Assembly (NCBI RefSeq): GCF_003072645.1
Contig: NZ_CP028897.1
Span: 1,377,658 to 1,441,657, forward strand
Direction: 5' to 3'
Length of the DNA stretch: 64,000 bases
DNA from: Dongshaea marina
GTDB taxonomy: Bacteria; Pseudomonadota; Gammaproteobacteria; Enterobacterales; Aeromonadaceae
Each line of letters opens with the position of its first letter. Within the stretch, counting starts at the first letter, position 1. The position numbers were made by a program, and so were the translations under genes. The notes under the pieces were generated by a model, which saw only the letters and a list, made by a program, of their open reading frames with translations, had not been told where the DNA came from and did not search any database. Positions 27,746 through 38,114 of the stretch are shown here, in pieces.

Positions 27746-30550
27746 ATGGCGGACGTATCAGTAAAGCAACTTGCTACTGACATCGACACACCGGTTGATC
27801 GTCTTCTGTCGCAATTTGTCGAGGCAGGGATTGAAAAGACGGCGGGAGATATGGTGACTGAGCAGGAAAAAACAACCTTGCTCAACCACTTGAAAAAGCA
27901 GCATGGTGCCAGCGACTCGGCACCGGCGCGCATGACCCTGAAGCGCAAAACCAAGAGTACCCTGAGTGTGCCGGGTACCGGTGGTAAGAGTAAGTCGGTT
28001 CAGGTTGAAGTTCGTAAGAAGCGTACCTATGTACGCCGTACTGCTCTGGAAGAGGAGCAGAAGCAGCAAGCTGAAGAGCAGGCGAAGCGTGAGGCCGAAG
28101 AGCAGGCCAAGCGTGAGGCCGAAGAGCAGGCGAAGCGTGAGGCCGAAGAGCAGGTGAAGCGTGAAGCCGAAGAGCAGGCGAAGCGTGAAGCCGAAGAGCA
28201 GGCGAAGCGTGAGGCCCAAGAGCAGGCGAAGCGTGAAGCCCAAGAGAAGGCAGAGCGTGAAGCGCAGGAGCAGGCGAAGCAACAGGCCGAGGGTAAGGTC
28301 GAGCAGCAGTCCAAGCCTGAACAGGAAAAATCGACAAGGGACTTAATGCAAACGACCGAGCAAGAGGCAACCAAGCAGATGGCTAGCCATGATGAAACTG
28401 CACTAAAACAGAAACAAGAAGAAGAAGCGCTGCGTAAGGCGGAAGCTGAAGCACAGCGTAAGGCCGAAGAGGCACGTCGCCTGGCCGAAGAGAATGAGCA
28501 GCGTTGGAAAGAGGAAGAGGAAGCGCGTAAGCGTAACGAAGCTCAATCTGACTACCATGTCACGACTTCGGCCTATGCTCGTGAAGCTGAAGACAAGCAG
28601 GATCAGGACGAGGAGCGCAAGCCGGCACGTAAGCGTGCACCAAGTGCTGCTGCTCGTAAGACCAAAGAGACCAATGAGCGCGGTGCTCGTGGTAAGCGTG
28701 GTAAGCGCGATCGTAATAAGAAAGGCGGTCGTGATACTCGTGATAACAAGTCTCCTTCAACGCTGCAGCACGGCTTTAATAAGCCAGCCCAGCCGGTTGA
28801 GCGCGATGTGAAGATCGGAGAGACCATCACAGTTGCCGAGCTGGCGCAGAAGATGGCTGTCAAGGCAACAGAAGTGATCAAGGTGATGATGAAGATGGGC
28901 GCGATGGCGACTATCAATCAGGTTATCGATCACGAGACGGCAGTTCTGGTGGGTGAAGAGATGGGCCATAAGGTCATCGTCACCAAAGAGAACGCTCTGG
29001 AAGAGACGGTAATGCAGGATCGGGATACCGAAGCGTCTGCAGTGCCGCGTGCGCCGGTTGTGACCATAATGGGTCACGTTGACCATGGTAAAACCTCCCT
29101 GCTGGATTATATCCGTAAGGCCAAGGTTGCCGATGGTGAGGCGGGTGGTATTACCCAGCACATCGGTGCTTATCACGTTGAAACAGACAACGGCATGATC
29201 ACCTTCCTGGATACTCCGGGACACGCGGCCTTTACCGCGATGCGTGCTCGTGGTGCCGATGCGACAGATATCGTAGTTTTGGTGGTTGCGGCCGATGATG
29301 GGGTGATGCCTCAGACTATCGAAGCGATTCAGCATGCTCGTGCAGCCAAGGTGCCTCTGATCATCGCGGTCAACAAGATTGATAAAGAGGAAGCGGATCC
29401 GGATCGTGTTAAGAACGAGCTGGCTCAGCATGACGTTATCCCTGAAGAGTGGGGCGGCGATCACATGTTTGTTCACGTCTCTGCGAAGGCGGGAACCAAC
29501 ATCGATGGACTGCTGGAAGCAATTCTGCTGCAGGCCGAGGTTCTCGAGCTGACCGCTGTTCCTGAGGGAATGGCAAGCGGCATAGTGATCGAATCTCGCC
29601 TGGACAAGGGGCGTGGTCCTATCGCTTCCATCCTGGTGCAATCAGGTAGCCTGAAGAAGGGTGATATCCTGCTGTGTGGTCAGGAGTATGGACGAGTTCG
29701 TGCGATGCGTGACGAGCTGGGCCGTGAAGTGACCGAGGCTGGTCCTTCGATTCCGGTTGAGATCCTGGGTCTGTCCGGTGTGCCATCGGCGGGTGATGAA
29801 GCGACCGTGGTTCGTGACGAGCGTAAGGCGCGTGAAGTGGCACTGTATCGTCAGGGCAAGCTGCGTGAAGTTAAACTGGCGCGCCAGCAGAAGGCTAAGC
29901 TTGAGAACATGTTTGCTAACATGGCCGAGGGTGAGGTTTCTGAACTGAACGTCGTTCTTAAGTCGGACGTACAGGGTTCTCTGGAAGCTATCTCTGACTC
30001 TCTGGTGAAGCTGTCAACTGATGAAGTCAAGGTTAAGATTGTTGGCTCCGGTGTTGGTGGTATCACCGAAACCGATGCAACTCTGGCTGCGGCATCCAAC
30101 GCGATCGTACTGGGCTTTAACGTCCGTGCCGATGCTTCTGCCCGTAAGGTGGTAGATGCGGAGCATATCGATCTGCGTTACTACAGCGTCATCTATGACC
30201 TGATTGATGAAGTTCGTCAGGCGATGAGCGGCATGCTGGCTCCTGAGTTTAAGCAGCAGATCATCGGTCTGGCCGAGGTTCGTGACGTATTCCGTTCACC
30301 GAAGATCGGCTCCGTTGCCGGCTGTATGGTGACCGAGGGCGTGGTCAAGCGTAACAACCCAATCCGCGTGCTGCGCGATAACGTGGTTATCTACGAGGGC
30401 GAGCTTGAGTCCCTGCGTCGCTTCAAAGATGATATGCCTGAAGTTAAGTCTGGTTACGAGTGTGGTATCGGTGTTAAGAACTACAACGACGTTAAAGTCG
30501 GTGACCAGATCGAAGTTTATGAAACAGTTGAGGTGAAGCGCGAGCTGTAA
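27746..30550 (+). CDS. infB: Translation initiation factor IF-2
   Basis: 934 aa. An N-terminal IF2 domain ([21 protein letters not shown]) is followed by a long charged linker with eight-residue EAEEQAKR-type repeats (residues about 105-180) and a basic stretch ([14 protein letters not shown]). The GTPase domain has [27 protein letters not shown] and NKID. The C-terminal part binds fMet-tRNA ([20 protein letters not shown]). It brings initiator tRNA to the 30S subunit. In E. coli internal starts give shorter forms; whether that occurs here is not visible. Confidence 0.97.
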   Translation: MADVSVKQLATDIDTPVDRLLSQFVEAGIEKTAGDMVTEQEKTTLLNHLKKQHGASDSAPARMTLKRKTKSTLSVPGTGGKSKSVQVEVRKKRTYVRRTALEEEQKQQAEEQAKREAEEQAKREAEEQAKREAEEQVKREAEEQAKREAEEQAKREAQEQAKREAQEKAEREAQEQAKQQAEGKVEQQSKPEQEKSTRDLMQTTEQEATKQMASHDETALKQKQEEEALRKAEAEAQRKAEEARRLAEENEQRWKEEEEARKRNEAQSDYHVTTSAYAREAEDKQDQDEERKPARKRAPSAAARKTKETNERGARGKRGKRDRNKKGGRDTRDNKSPSTLQHGFNKPAQPVERDVKIGETITVAELAQKMAVKATEVIKVMMKMGAMATINQVIDHETAVLVGEEMGHKVIVTKENALEETVMQDRDTEASAVPRAPVVTIMGHVDHGKTSLLDYIRKAKVADGEAGGITQHIGAYHVETDNGMITFLDTPGHAAFTAMRARGADATDIVVLVVAADDGVMPQTIEAIQHARAAKVPLIIAVNKIDKEEADPDRVKNELAQHDVIPEEWGGDHMFVHVSAKAGTNIDGLLEAILLQAEVLELTAVPEGMASGIVIESRLDKGRGPIASILVQSGSLKKGDILLCGQEYGRVRAMRDELGREVTEAGPSIPVEILGLSGVPSAGDEATVVRDERKAREVALYRQGKLREVKLARQQKAKLENMFANMAEGEVSELNVVLKSDVQGSLEAISDSLVKLSTDEVKVKIVGSGVGGITETDATLAAASNAIVLGFNVRADASARKVVDAEHIDLRYYSVIYDLIDEVRQAMSGMLAPEFKQQIIGLAEVRDVFRSPKIGSVAGCMVTEGVVKRNNPIRVLRDNVVIYEGELESLRRFKDDMPEVKSGYECGIGVKNYNDVKVGDQIEVYETVEVKREL
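28072..28280 (+). repeat. 24-bp tandem repeats inside infB
   Basis: About eight to nine copies of a 24-bp unit like GAAGAGCAGGCGAAGCGTGA plus GGCC encode E-E-Q-A-K-R-E-A repeats. Copies differ mainly at silent positions (GAGGCC, GAAGCC, GCCCAA). Such an array can change copy number by slippage without breaking the frame. Confidence 0.9.
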
Positions 30551-30577
30551 GGCGCGCTTAGCTCTTGGATAATAGAG

Positions 30578-30979
30578 ATGGCGAAAGATTATAGTCGTAC
30601 TCGTCGCGTGGGCCAGCAGCTGCAAAAAGAGCTGGCTCATATTCTGCACCGGGAGATCAAGGATCCCCGGGTTCAGATGGTGACGGTTTCCGGTGTGGAG
30701 CTTTCCCGCGATCTGCAGTATGCCAAGGTATTTGTGACTTTCCTGGACAATGATCAGGAGAAGATCAATGCGGCCATAAAGGCCCTGGGCACTGCGACCG
30801 GGTATATCCGCTCCTTGCTTGGCAAGTCGATGCGGATGCGGGTCATTCCCGAGCTTCAGTTTACTTATGATAAGACTCTGGTCGAGGGGATGCGCCTCTC
30901 GAACCTGGTGTCCCAGACTGTCGCGAGCGATAAAGAGCGGATGACGGCAGCGGGCCGGACTGAAGAGGGTGAGGAATAA
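30578..30979 (+). CDS. rbfA: 30S ribosome-binding factor RbfA
   Basis: 133 aa with the family start [20 protein letters not shown], then [20 protein letters not shown] and the KH-like core ending in [20 protein letters not shown]. RbfA binds the 5' domain of 16S rRNA, aids 30S maturation and is needed for cold adaptation in relatives. It lies 27 bp after infB and its stop abuts the truB ATG, so the pair is probably translationally coupled. Confidence 0.96.
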   Translation: MAKDYSRTRRVGQQLQKELAHILHREIKDPRVQMVTVSGVELSRDLQYAKVFVTFLDNDQEKINAAIKALGTATGYIRSLLGKSMRMRVIPELQFTYDKTLVEGMRLSNLVSQTVASDKERMTAAGRTEEGEE

Positions 30980-31924
30980 ATGGCGCGAAGACGTCGTTTT
31001 AAAGGGCGTGACGTCCATGGGGTATTGCTGCTGGATAAGCCCACCGGCATTACCTCTAACGATGCCCTGCAACAGGTAAAGCGGATCTATAATGCGGCCA
31101 AAGCCGGTCACACAGGGGCCCTTGATCCTCTGGCAACCGGGATGCTGCCGATCTGTTTTGGTGAAGGGACCAAGTTTTCTCAGTTTTTGCTGGACTCTGA
31201 TAAGCGTTATCAGGTGACCGCAAAACTGGGTGAGCGGACCAGCACCAGCGATTCTGATGGTGAGGTGATCGCAACCCGCCCGGTAAATGTAGCCCTGAGT
31301 GAGCTACTGGATGTGCTGGATCAGTTCCGTGGTGATCAGCAGCAGATCCCCTCTATGTATTCAGCGCTTAAGTATCAGGGCAAGCCCCTGTATCAGTATG
31401 CGCGTGAAGGCGTTGAGGTACCCCGGGAGGCGCGTCCCATCTCTATCTTTGAGCTTAAGCTCGATAGCTTTGAAGGCGATGAGCTCAAGATGGAGGTTCA
31501 CTGCTCCAAGGGGACTTATATCCGGACCCTGGTGGATGACATTGGTGAGGCCCTGGGCTGTGGTGCCCATGTGACTCAGCTGCGGCGTACTCAGGTTGCC
31601 CAATATCCGGCGGCCCGGATGATCACCCTGGAGCAGCTGGGCGCGATCTTCGAGCAGGCTAAGGCGGATACCCGTCCTCCCCGTGAGGTGCTGGATCCCC
31701 TGTTGCTGCCGATCGATACCGCAGTGATGAACCTGCCCGAGGTCAACATGCTGCCCATGGTGGCTAGTTATGTGCAGCAGGGTCAGGCGGTACAGGTGCC
31801 GGGAGCTCCTTTAGAGGGCTCGGTGCGGATGACCGTTGGTCCCGAGCGTACCTTTATCGGGGTTGCCGAGATCGATGACGACGGCAAGGTAGCGCCGCGT
31901 CGTTTGGTACGCATGGGGGAGTAG
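30980..31924 (+). CDS. truB: tRNA pseudouridine(55) synthase TruB
   Basis: 314 aa. The catalytic Asp lies in [20 protein letters not shown]. Other family blocks are [40 protein letters not shown] and the [20 protein letters not shown] segment. The C-terminal PUA-like region runs from about residue 250. TruB isomerises U55 in the T loop of tRNAs. It directly follows rbfA. Hairpin element B lies 33 bp downstream, before the rpsO promoter. Confidence 0.96.
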   Translation: MARRRRFKGRDVHGVLLLDKPTGITSNDALQQVKRIYNAAKAGHTGALDPLATGMLPICFGEGTKFSQFLLDSDKRYQVTAKLGERTSTSDSDGEVIATRPVNVALSELLDVLDQFRGDQQQIPSMYSALKYQGKPLYQYAREGVEVPREARPISIFELKLDSFEGDELKMEVHCSKGTYIRTLVDDIGEALGCGAHVTQLRRTQVAQYPAARMITLEQLGAIFEQAKADTRPPREVLDPLLLPIDTAVMNLPEVNMLPMVASYVQQGQAVQVPGAPLEGSVRMTVGPERTFIGVAEIDDDGKVAPRRLVRMGE

Positions 31925-31957
31925 AGGCAAGCTGTCTTTGATTGTTTGCTTTTAAGT

Positions 31958-32053
31958 TATCTTGATAGAAACTGCGCCCACGCAGTGGATACATCCATGT
32001 ATGCTCAGCGACAGCATCCCTGCTGTCGATGGGGCTTGGTTTCTATCAAGATA
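31958..32053 (+). repeat. Hairpin element B with perfect 15-bp terminal inverted repeats
   Basis: TATCTTGATAGAAAC (31958-31972) and GTTTCTATCAAGATA (32039-32053) are perfect inverted repeats enclosing three small hairpins: TGCG/CGCA, ATACA-TCCA-TGTAT (31989-32002) and CGACAGCA-TCCC-TGCTGTCG (32009-32028). The 96-bp block sits between truB and the rpsO promoter. It has no coding potential. Confidence 0.8.
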
Positions 32054-32115
32054 CCCTCTGTTATAGAGTTTGAATGAACAGCTTGAAGGCCGAAAAAGGT
32101 TTTACGGGCTTTTCG

Positions 32116-32143
32116 TTGAAAAAAGCTGTGGGGGTGGTAGAAT
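32116..32143 (+). promoter_or_regulatory. rpsO promoter
   Basis: TTGAAA (32116-32121), a 16-bp spacer and TAGAAT (32138-32143) form a good sigma-70 promoter about 68 bp before the rpsO ATG. The leader between them includes GCGATAAC and could hold the S15 autoregulatory structure known in E. coli; I did not fold it. Confidence 0.7.
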
Positions 32144-32210
32144 GCGCCCTCACATCGCAGCTGAGTTAGTGATTGGCTGCGATAACATTTACATTATTTG
32201 GAGTTTTATT

Positions 32211-32480
32211 ATGTCACTAACTGCTGAAGCAAAAGCGGCTATCGTTGCTGAGTACGCTCGTTCTGAAGGCGATACCGGTTCTCCTGAAGTTCAGGTTGCT
32301 CTGCTGACTGCTCAGATCAACCACCTGCAGGGTCACTTCTCTAAGCACATCCACGATCACCACAGCCGTCGTGGTCTGCTGCGTATGGTTGCACAGCGTC
32401 GTAACCAGCTGGCTTACCTGAAGAAGACTGACGTTGAGCGTTACAAGACTCTGATCGGTCGTCTGGGTCTGCGTCACTAA
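32211..32480 (+). CDS. rpsO: 30S ribosomal protein S15
   Basis: 89 aa, canonical. [20 protein letters not shown] starts the protein and the rRNA-binding helices contain [20 protein letters not shown]. The ATG at 32211 has GGAG ten bases upstream; the longer open frame upstream is leader. S15 binds the central domain of 16S rRNA. In most gammaproteobacteria pnp follows at once. Here pnp is about 17 kb away. Confidence 0.97.
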   Translation: MSLTAEAKAAIVAEYARSEGDTGSPEVQVALLTAQINHLQGHFSKHIHDHHSRRGLLRMVAQRRNQLAYLKKTDVERYKTLIGRLGLRH

Positions 32481-32497
32481 TACTGACAAGATTTCAG

Positions 32498-32528
32498 AAA
32501 AAAGGAGCCTCAGGGCTCCTTTTTTTTT
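32498..32528 (+). terminator. rpsO intrinsic terminator
   Basis: AGGAGCC and GGCTCCT pair around TCAG, with A residues before and nine T residues after. It ends the truB-rpsO transcript. Confidence 0.92.
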
Positions 32529-32571
32529 GGTCTATACCAGGGGTAAAACCCATCAGCTGTACTATCCCGCT

Positions 32572-32958
32572 CTAGAGCACTTTCTCCATAAATGGAGCCA
32601 ATGCTGGGATTAATCTCTGGCTTTGCATACTGACTGGTAAGGATTATCATCCATGATAATCCTTACCAGTTCGGCGATGCCCATCCATGGGCATCCTCAC
32701 CAGCTCGGCATTCTGCCTCCCGTTTCATTGCCAGGAGGTAATTCCACCCATGCCTCTTGCTTGTTGCGATGCAACCACGCCCTTGGCGCTCTGCTGCAGC
32801 GATTATCTTCCCTGATAATCTTTTCCAGTTCGGCCTCCCTGCTTCTCGCTACGTTGCATTGCAACTCCGTCCATGCTGCAGAAGGTCTGCTTAGCAAAGC
32901 CAGAAATTCTTTTGTCCAAGCTGAAATGATGATCCGGGTTAATCCTAAAGTGCTCTAG
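32572..32958 (+). repeat. Hairpin element C, MITE-like, CTAGAGC terminal repeats
   Basis: Perfect 12-bp terminal inverted repeats CTAGAGCACTTT (32572-32583) and AAAGTGCTCTAG (32947-32958) bound a 387-bp non-coding block. Inside are GGATTATCA/TGATAATCC with loop TCCA (32641-32662), GATGCCCA/TGGGCATC with loop TCCA (32676-32695) and GATTATC/GATAATC (32801-32820). Three copies of the spacer CCAGYTCGGC (32666, 32700, 32825) separate the hairpins. The segment 32801-32887 is about 95% identical to 54669-54755 in element D. It lies directly after the rpsO terminator. Confidence 0.85.
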
Positions 32959-33712
32959 TTGTTCAGCCTCAAGCTATATCTTGATAGGCATGCTTTCTCA
33001 CTCAATTGATGGCTCCGATTTAGCTAAGAACTCGCTGAATATCAGACCACTTGTGGGTCAAATTTTGTGACTGAGCACTCACTAACATAAAAGTGTTGGG
33101 GGGTTCTCTGGGCTCTTTTCATAATTTTCCCGCCGCTTAAAAAAAATAATCTTCCCCGGATAATCATGAATGGCAAACTTTTCACTTCGACAAGTCCGGG
33201 CTCAACCTCTACGCTCAGTGTCTTAGAAAAACTATTAAATCTCTTTGTCTGAAACCTAATCGGTAGTCCGCTCAGCTTAACTGCTGTCACGGCTTGATAT
33301 CAAATCACTGTTATATCGGGTTAGTTTTATTAATCCCAGATAATGGCTAATCAGGAACTGGATATTCATTCAATTCTGGAGGGGGAGGCAGGAGATAAAA
33401 TATCAGAGACTGAGCTGTCAAATAGCCATTTGGCGGCTTCTTCACGACTGATACTTAAGTGATCCTTATCACGTTTCCCCGGGTTCTTAATGAAAATGAG
33501 AGCCGTTATCCCCTGTTGATTGAAGAATAATTAAATAAATCACGCTTTTTATAAATAAAATACAAAAGTTTCAAAAATGATAGCCTGTTGATGTTTCGAT
33601 AGTTTTCTGACAGATTGTGACTGCATATTTATTCGCGAACTGAACTAGCCCTGAATGATTTTTCATTTCTGGTGATGGTGAAGGAGGCGTCATCTGCGGT
33701 AGAGGTCTGAGC
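32959..33712. other. Gene-free AT-rich stretch before the peptide transporter
   Basis: No convincing gene is seen. A lone TATCTTGATAG (about 32974) repeats the end of element B. An 82-codon frame on the minus strand (33042-33290) lacks a ribosome binding site and a recognisable product. The AT-rich part near 33520-33600 (TTTTTATAAATAAAATAC) may contain the transporter promoter. GAAGGAGG (about 33680) lies too far from the ATG at 33713 to be a clear Shine-Dalgarno site. Confidence 0.4.
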
Positions 33713-35431
33713 ATGGCATTACTTGAAGTCAGAAATCTTTGTATCGAATATCCCTCCCGGCATGGTATTCATAAAGCGGTTAGTTCCCTGTCATTTAATA
33801 TTGAGCGTGGTGAGATCCTCGGGGTGGTCGGTGAGTCGGGGGCGGGTAAGTCCACGGTTGGTAACGCGGTTATCGATCTTCTCAGCCCTCCGGGCAAGAT
33901 CGCAAGTGGTGAGGTTTACCTGGAGGGGGAGATGATCTCTCACCTTAGGCCTGAATCGATGCGAAAGGTTCGTGGAAATAAAATTGGCTTTATCTTCCAG
34001 GACCCCATGACCTCTCTAAACCCTTTGTTTCGCATAGAAAAGCAGCTGATAGAAACGATCCGGGCAAATCTTGATGTCACAGCAAAGGAGGCATACCAGC
34101 GCGCCCTGTCCCTGATGGAGCAGGTTGGGATCCCTGAGCCAGAGCTCAGAATCAAACAGTATCCCCATCAGTTCTCGGGTGGGATGCGTCAGCGGGTGGT
34201 GATCGCCATTGCTTTGGCCGGCGAGCCGGATTTTATTATTGCCGATGAACCGACGACGGCCCTGGATGTCTCGATTCAGGATCAGATCCTGACCCTGATC
34301 CGAGAGCTTTGCGTGATTCGTAATGTGGGATGTATGTTGGTGACCCATGATATGGGAGTGGTCGCCAATGTTACCGACCGGGTCGCAGTGATGTATCGGG
34401 GCGAGCTGGTTGAGATCGGGAAAACCTCTAAGGTATTGCACCAGCCACAGCACCCCTATACCCGGAGCTTGATCTCGGCGGTGCCGCGCTCAGATATCAA
34501 GCTGGGGCGTTTCCCCCTGGTCAATTACATCGAGCAGGCTGGCGAGATGACAGAGCTGGACGTAAAAACCCACTGGCTGGGTCAGAGTGAGGATCAGCGG
34601 GACTATCAGGGGGCATTGCTCCAGGTCAAAGATATTAATCTGCGTTTCACCACCAGGGATTCATTGTTTCCCAGCCGCAGAGAGTATGTTCAGGCCTCAA
34701 ATCAAGTCAGCTTTGAGCTCTTTGAAGGGGAAACCTTTGGTCTGGTCGGGGAATCAGGCTCCGGAAAGTCGACCATTGCCCGGGTGATTGCGGGTCTCTA
34801 CCCACCCAACTCCGGGCAAGTCATTTTCGAGGGGATCGATCTCACCGCTTTAAAGCGCGAAGCCGATCGCAGGCCTTTGCGTCGTCAGATGCAGATGGTA
34901 TTTCAAAATCCCTACTCTTCGATGAATCCCAGGATGCGGGTGTTTGACATTATCGCAGAGCCGATCCGTTTTCATAAGCTGACACAGAGTGAATCCCAAA
35001 CCCGGCAGGTGGTTGCCGACCTGTTGGATCATGTGGGATTAGGTTCTGCCAGCGGCGTCAAGTTTCCTCACGAGTTTTCCGGTGGGCAGCGTCAGCGGAT
35101 CTCGATTGCCCGGGCCCTGGCAACCCGGCCTCGTTTGCTGATCTGTGATGAGCCAACATCAGCGTTGGATGTTTCGGTACAGGCGCAGATCCTCAATCTT
35201 TTGAAAGATCTACAGGATGAGCTCAACCTCAGCATGCTGTTTATCAGCCACGATCTCCCGGTGATCCGCCAGATGTGTGATCGGATTGGGGTGATGCAAA
35301 AGGGCACTCTGGTGGAGATCGCAGGCACAGAGCAACTTTTTACCCAACCTGAGCACCCATACAGTGAGCAGTTGATCTCCTTCATGCCGGAGTTTACCGG
35401 GATGGATGAGCCACAGGCACAGTGTGTCTAA
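33713..35431 (+). CDS. Peptide ABC transporter ATP-binding protein, two fused NBDs (DppD-DppF type)
   Basis: 572 aa with two complete nucleotide-binding domains. The first has GESGAGKS, FSGGMRQR and DEPTTALD; the second (from about residue 300) has GESGSGKS, FSGGQRQR and DEPTSALD. Each is followed by the oligopeptide-type C-terminal extension (LHQPQHPYTRSLISAVP, FTQPEHPYSEQLISFMP). The protein energises uptake of di/oligopeptides or related solutes at the inner membrane, as fused GsiA/YejF-type ATPases do. It leads an operon with a solute-binding protein and two permeases. Both ATP sites look functional. Confidence 0.92.
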   Translation: MALLEVRNLCIEYPSRHGIHKAVSSLSFNIERGEILGVVGESGAGKSTVGNAVIDLLSPPGKIASGEVYLEGEMISHLRPESMRKVRGNKIGFIFQDPMTSLNPLFRIEKQLIETIRANLDVTAKEAYQRALSLMEQVGIPEPELRIKQYPHQFSGGMRQRVVIAIALAGEPDFIIADEPTTALDVSIQDQILTLIRELCVIRNVGCMLVTHDMGVVANVTDRVAVMYRGELVEIGKTSKVLHQPQHPYTRSLISAVPRSDIKLGRFPLVNYIEQAGEMTELDVKTHWLGQSEDQRDYQGALLQVKDINLRFTTRDSLFPSRREYVQASNQVSFELFEGETFGLVGESGSGKSTIARVIAGLYPPNSGQVIFEGIDLTALKREADRRPLRRQMQMVFQNPYSSMNPRMRVFDIIAEPIRFHKLTQSESQTRQVVADLLDHVGLGSASGVKFPHEFSGGQRQRISIARALATRPRLLICDEPTSALDVSVQAQILNLLKDLQDELNLSMLFISHDLPVIRQMCDRIGVMQKGTLVEIAGTEQLFTQPEHPYSEQLISFMPEFTGMDEPQAQCV

Positions 35432-35489
35432 TCGAGTCTCAGCTTGAACTGAGGCCTTATAAAAAGTGATGACAGCAGGGGAGTATCGT

Positions 35490-37055
35490 GTGAAATACTT
35501 GAGTAAAAAAATAACCATCGCCTTGATGGCGGCCGGGCTGAGCTTTAGTAGCGTCGCTGCCAATATTAAGATCGCCTATGATTCCGATCCGGTATCACTG
35601 GATCCGCAGGAGCAGCTTTCCGGTGGAACCCTGCAGATGTCGCATCTGCTGTTCGATCCCCTGGTGCGCCTGACTCAGGATATGCAGTTTGAGCCTCGCC
35701 TGGCAACCAGCTGGGAGCGAGTCAATGATCATACCTTCCGCTTTCACCTTCGTCAGGGTGTGACCTTTCACTCCGGGAATCCGATGACCGCCGATGATGT
35801 AGTCTGGACCTTTAAGCGGTTGCAGGGCTCTCCGGACTTCAAGGGGATTTTTGAACCCTATGTGGGGATGAAAAAAGTCGATGAGTACACTGTGGATCTC
35901 ATCTCGAAGGGCCCATATCCACTGGTGCTACAGAATGCCACCTACATCTTTGTGATGGATAAAAAATTCTACTCGGGCAAAACCAAGGATGGCAAGGATA
36001 AGTCCGCGATTATTAAAAATGTGGGTTCCTTTGCCTCGGCCAACGAATCGGGGACCGGGCCCTTCATCATTACCCACAGGGATCAGGGGATCAAGGATGT
36101 TTTCACCCGCTATAAAAGCTACTGGGATCATAGTTCTAAGGGCAATGTTGACGAGATCACCCTGCTGCCGATCGCTAATGAGGCTTCTCGCTACCTGGCA
36201 TTGAAGACGGGGGATGTCGACATGATAGCCCCGGTGAGTCCGAATGAGTTTCGTAATATCCGAAGCAGCAAAGGACTACAGCTGGTGACCATGGCCGGGA
36301 CTCGCTCACTGACCTTTCAGATGAACCAGCACAGCAATCCAGCCCTGAAGAACCAAAAGGTGCGTGAGGCGATCATCTATGCGATCAACAATGAGCTGAT
36401 CGTGAAAAAGCTATTGCGTGGCTTTGCAACGGTAGCCGGGCAACAGAGTCCTAAGGGATATGCTGGCTATGATCCGGCCCTGGTTCCCCGTTATAACCTC
36501 AAAAAAGCCAAAGAGTTGATGAAGGAGGCGGGTTATCCGGATGGCTTTACCTTGACCATGATGGCGCCCAATAACCGCTATCTCAATGATGAAAAAGTGG
36601 CTCAGGCCACTAAATCGATGCTGGGTAAAATTGGCATCAGGGTCGAGCTTAAGACGATGCCGAAGGCCCAGTACTGGCCGGAGTTTGATAAGTGTGCCGC
36701 CGATATGATGATGATCGGCTGGAGCTCAGATACCAATGACTCAGCTAACTTTGTGCAGTTTTTGGAGATGACCCGTGATCCCAAGACAGGGGCGGGCCAG
36801 TATAACTGTGGTTATTACTCCAACCCACAAGTGGATAAGCTGATCATCGCATCTAACAGCGAGATTGATCCCAACAAGCGCGGCAAGATGCTGCAAGAGG
36901 CAGAGACCATCTTGTATAAAGACGCAGCTTTCGTTCCTCTTTACTACAACAACCTGGCCTGGGCAGCCAAGACCAGTTTACATATCAAACCGGTGGTTAA
37001 TGCCATTAATATGCCCTACCTGGGCGATCTGGTTGTCGATCAAAAGAGTTCATGA
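35490..37055 (+). CDS. Peptide ABC transporter substrate-binding protein (SBP family 5)
   Basis: 521 aa from GTG 35490, which has GGGGAG upstream and gives a clean signal peptide (MKYLSKKITIALMAAGLSFSSVAA). The mature part begins NIKIAYDSDPVSLDPQEQLS, as in DppA/OppA-class proteins, and includes WERVNDHTFRFHLRQGVTFH, SGNPMTADDVVWTFKRL and VREAIIYAINNELIVKKLLRG. There is no lipobox Cys, so it should be soluble in the periplasm. Likely ligands are small peptides or related solutes. It lies between the ATPase gene and the permease genes and is followed by a strong terminator-like hairpin. Confidence 0.92.
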   Translation: MKYLSKKITIALMAAGLSFSSVAANIKIAYDSDPVSLDPQEQLSGGTLQMSHLLFDPLVRLTQDMQFEPRLATSWERVNDHTFRFHLRQGVTFHSGNPMTADDVVWTFKRLQGSPDFKGIFEPYVGMKKVDEYTVDLISKGPYPLVLQNATYIFVMDKKFYSGKTKDGKDKSAIIKNVGSFASANESGTGPFIITHRDQGIKDVFTRYKSYWDHSSKGNVDEITLLPIANEASRYLALKTGDVDMIAPVSPNEFRNIRSSKGLQLVTMAGTRSLTFQMNQHSNPALKNQKVREAIIYAINNELIVKKLLRGFATVAGQQSPKGYAGYDPALVPRYNLKKAKELMKEAGYPDGFTLTMMAPNNRYLNDEKVAQATKSMLGKIGIRVELKTMPKAQYWPEFDKCAADMMMIGWSSDTNDSANFVQFLEMTRDPKTGAGQYNCGYYSNPQVDKLIIASNSEIDPNKRGKMLQEAETILYKDAAFVPLYYNNLAWAAKTSLHIKPVVNAINMPYLGDLVVDQKSS

Positions 37056-37087
37056 TTTGTTGCTAGTCCCTGTGACAGCTAGCGACC

Positions 37088-37114
37088 GTGCCAGGGCTCG
37101 CCCTGGCACTTTTT
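37088..37114 (+). terminator. Intra-operon terminator after the binding-protein gene
   Basis: GTGCCAGGG and CCCTGGCAC pair around CTCG and are followed by five T residues. Placed between the binding protein and its permeases, it would lower permease expression relative to binding protein. Confidence 0.85.
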
Positions 37115-37136
37115 CAGATGATCAAACGAGGTAATG

Positions 37137-38114
37137 ATGGCTGGGTTTTTATTTAAGCGACTGGTTCAGGCTCTGATCGTGATGTTTATCATCAGCCTGG
37201 TTGCCTTTGCGATTCAGGATAACCTGGGAGATCCGCTTCGCGAGCTGGTGGGTCAGTCGGTTTCCAACGCGGAGCGAGCCGAGCTTCGTCACCAGATGGG
37301 ACTCGATGCTCCCTTTTTGGTGAAATATGGCCGTTTTGTGAAAAAGGCGATGCACGGGGATCTTGGTACCTCCTATTTCTATAAGCGCCCGGTGGTGGAT
37401 GTGATCAAGGATAAGCTGGTTGCCACCCTGGAGTTGGTGTTTGGTGCCTCAATGATCATATTGCTGCTCTCTATTCCACTGGGGGTCTATACCGCGATTC
37501 ATCCCAAGAATCTATTTACTAAGCTGGTGCTGGGTGTCAGCACCATAGGGATCTCCATTCCGGTGTTCCTGACGGCGATCATGCTGATCTATTTCTTCTC
37601 GGTATATCTGGGATGGCTGCCCACCTTTGGTCGGGGAGAAACCCGGGATCTGCTGGGTTGGCAGTCCGGCTACTTCACTCTGGATGGATTACAGCACCTG
37701 ATCCTACCCTGCGTTTCGCTGGCCTCCATCATGTTGCCACTGTTTATTCGTTTGGTGCGCTCGGAGATGCTGGAGGTGCTTGGTTCGGAGTACATCAAGT
37801 TTGCCAGGGCCAAGGGGCTAAAAATGGGCCGGGTTTATTATCAGCATGCTCTGAAAAATACCATGCTGCCGGTTCTGACGGTTGGTGGGGTACAAATCGG
37901 CACCATGGTGGCCTATACCATACTTACCGAAACCGTGTTTCAGTGGCCCGGAACCGGCTTTTTGTTTCTGCAGGCGATCACCCGGGTCGATACGCCGGTG
38001 ATCACAGCTTACGTCATCTTCGTGGGGCTTATCTTTGTGGTGACCAATACCCTGGTGGATCTCCTGTATGGCCTGATCAACCCGACCGTTAAACTCGCCA
38101 GTAAGGGAGCCTGA
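37137..38114 (+). CDS. Peptide ABC transporter permease (DppB type)
   Basis: 325 aa with six predicted membrane helices. The N-terminus FLFKRLVQALIVMFIISLVA and the GDPLRELVG block (DNLGDPLREL) are typical of DppB/OppB. The EAA loop that contacts the ATPase lies near LGSEYIKFARAKGLKMGRVY. GAGG precedes the twin ATGs at 37134 and 37137; spacing favours the second. The stop overlaps the next permease's ATG (TGATG). Confidence 0.93.
   Translation: MAGFLFKRLVQALIVMFIISLVAFAIQDNLGDPLRELVGQSVSNAERAELRHQMGLDAPFLVKYGRFVKKAMHGDLGTSYFYKRPVVDVIKDKLVATLELVFGASMIILLLSIPLGVYTAIHPKNLFTKLVLGVSTIGISIPVFLTAIMLIYFFSVYLGWLPTFGRGETRDLLGWQSGYFTLDGLQHLILPCVSLASIMLPLFIRLVRSEMLEVLGSEYIKFARAKGLKMGRVYYQHALKNTMLPVLTVGGVQIGTMVAYTILTETVFQWPGTGFLFLQAITRVDTPVITAYVIFVGLIFVVTNTLVDLLYGLINPTVKLASKGA

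Noticed and set aside
27758-28374. Long open frames antisense to infB
   Set aside because: They are produced by the repetitive EAEEQAKR codons in other frames and show low-complexity Leu/Arg/Ser-rich sequence.
33042-33290. 82-codon minus-strand frame upstream of the peptide transporter
   Set aside because: No ribosome binding site and no recognised family; could be a remnant of an old gene, but nothing supports expression.
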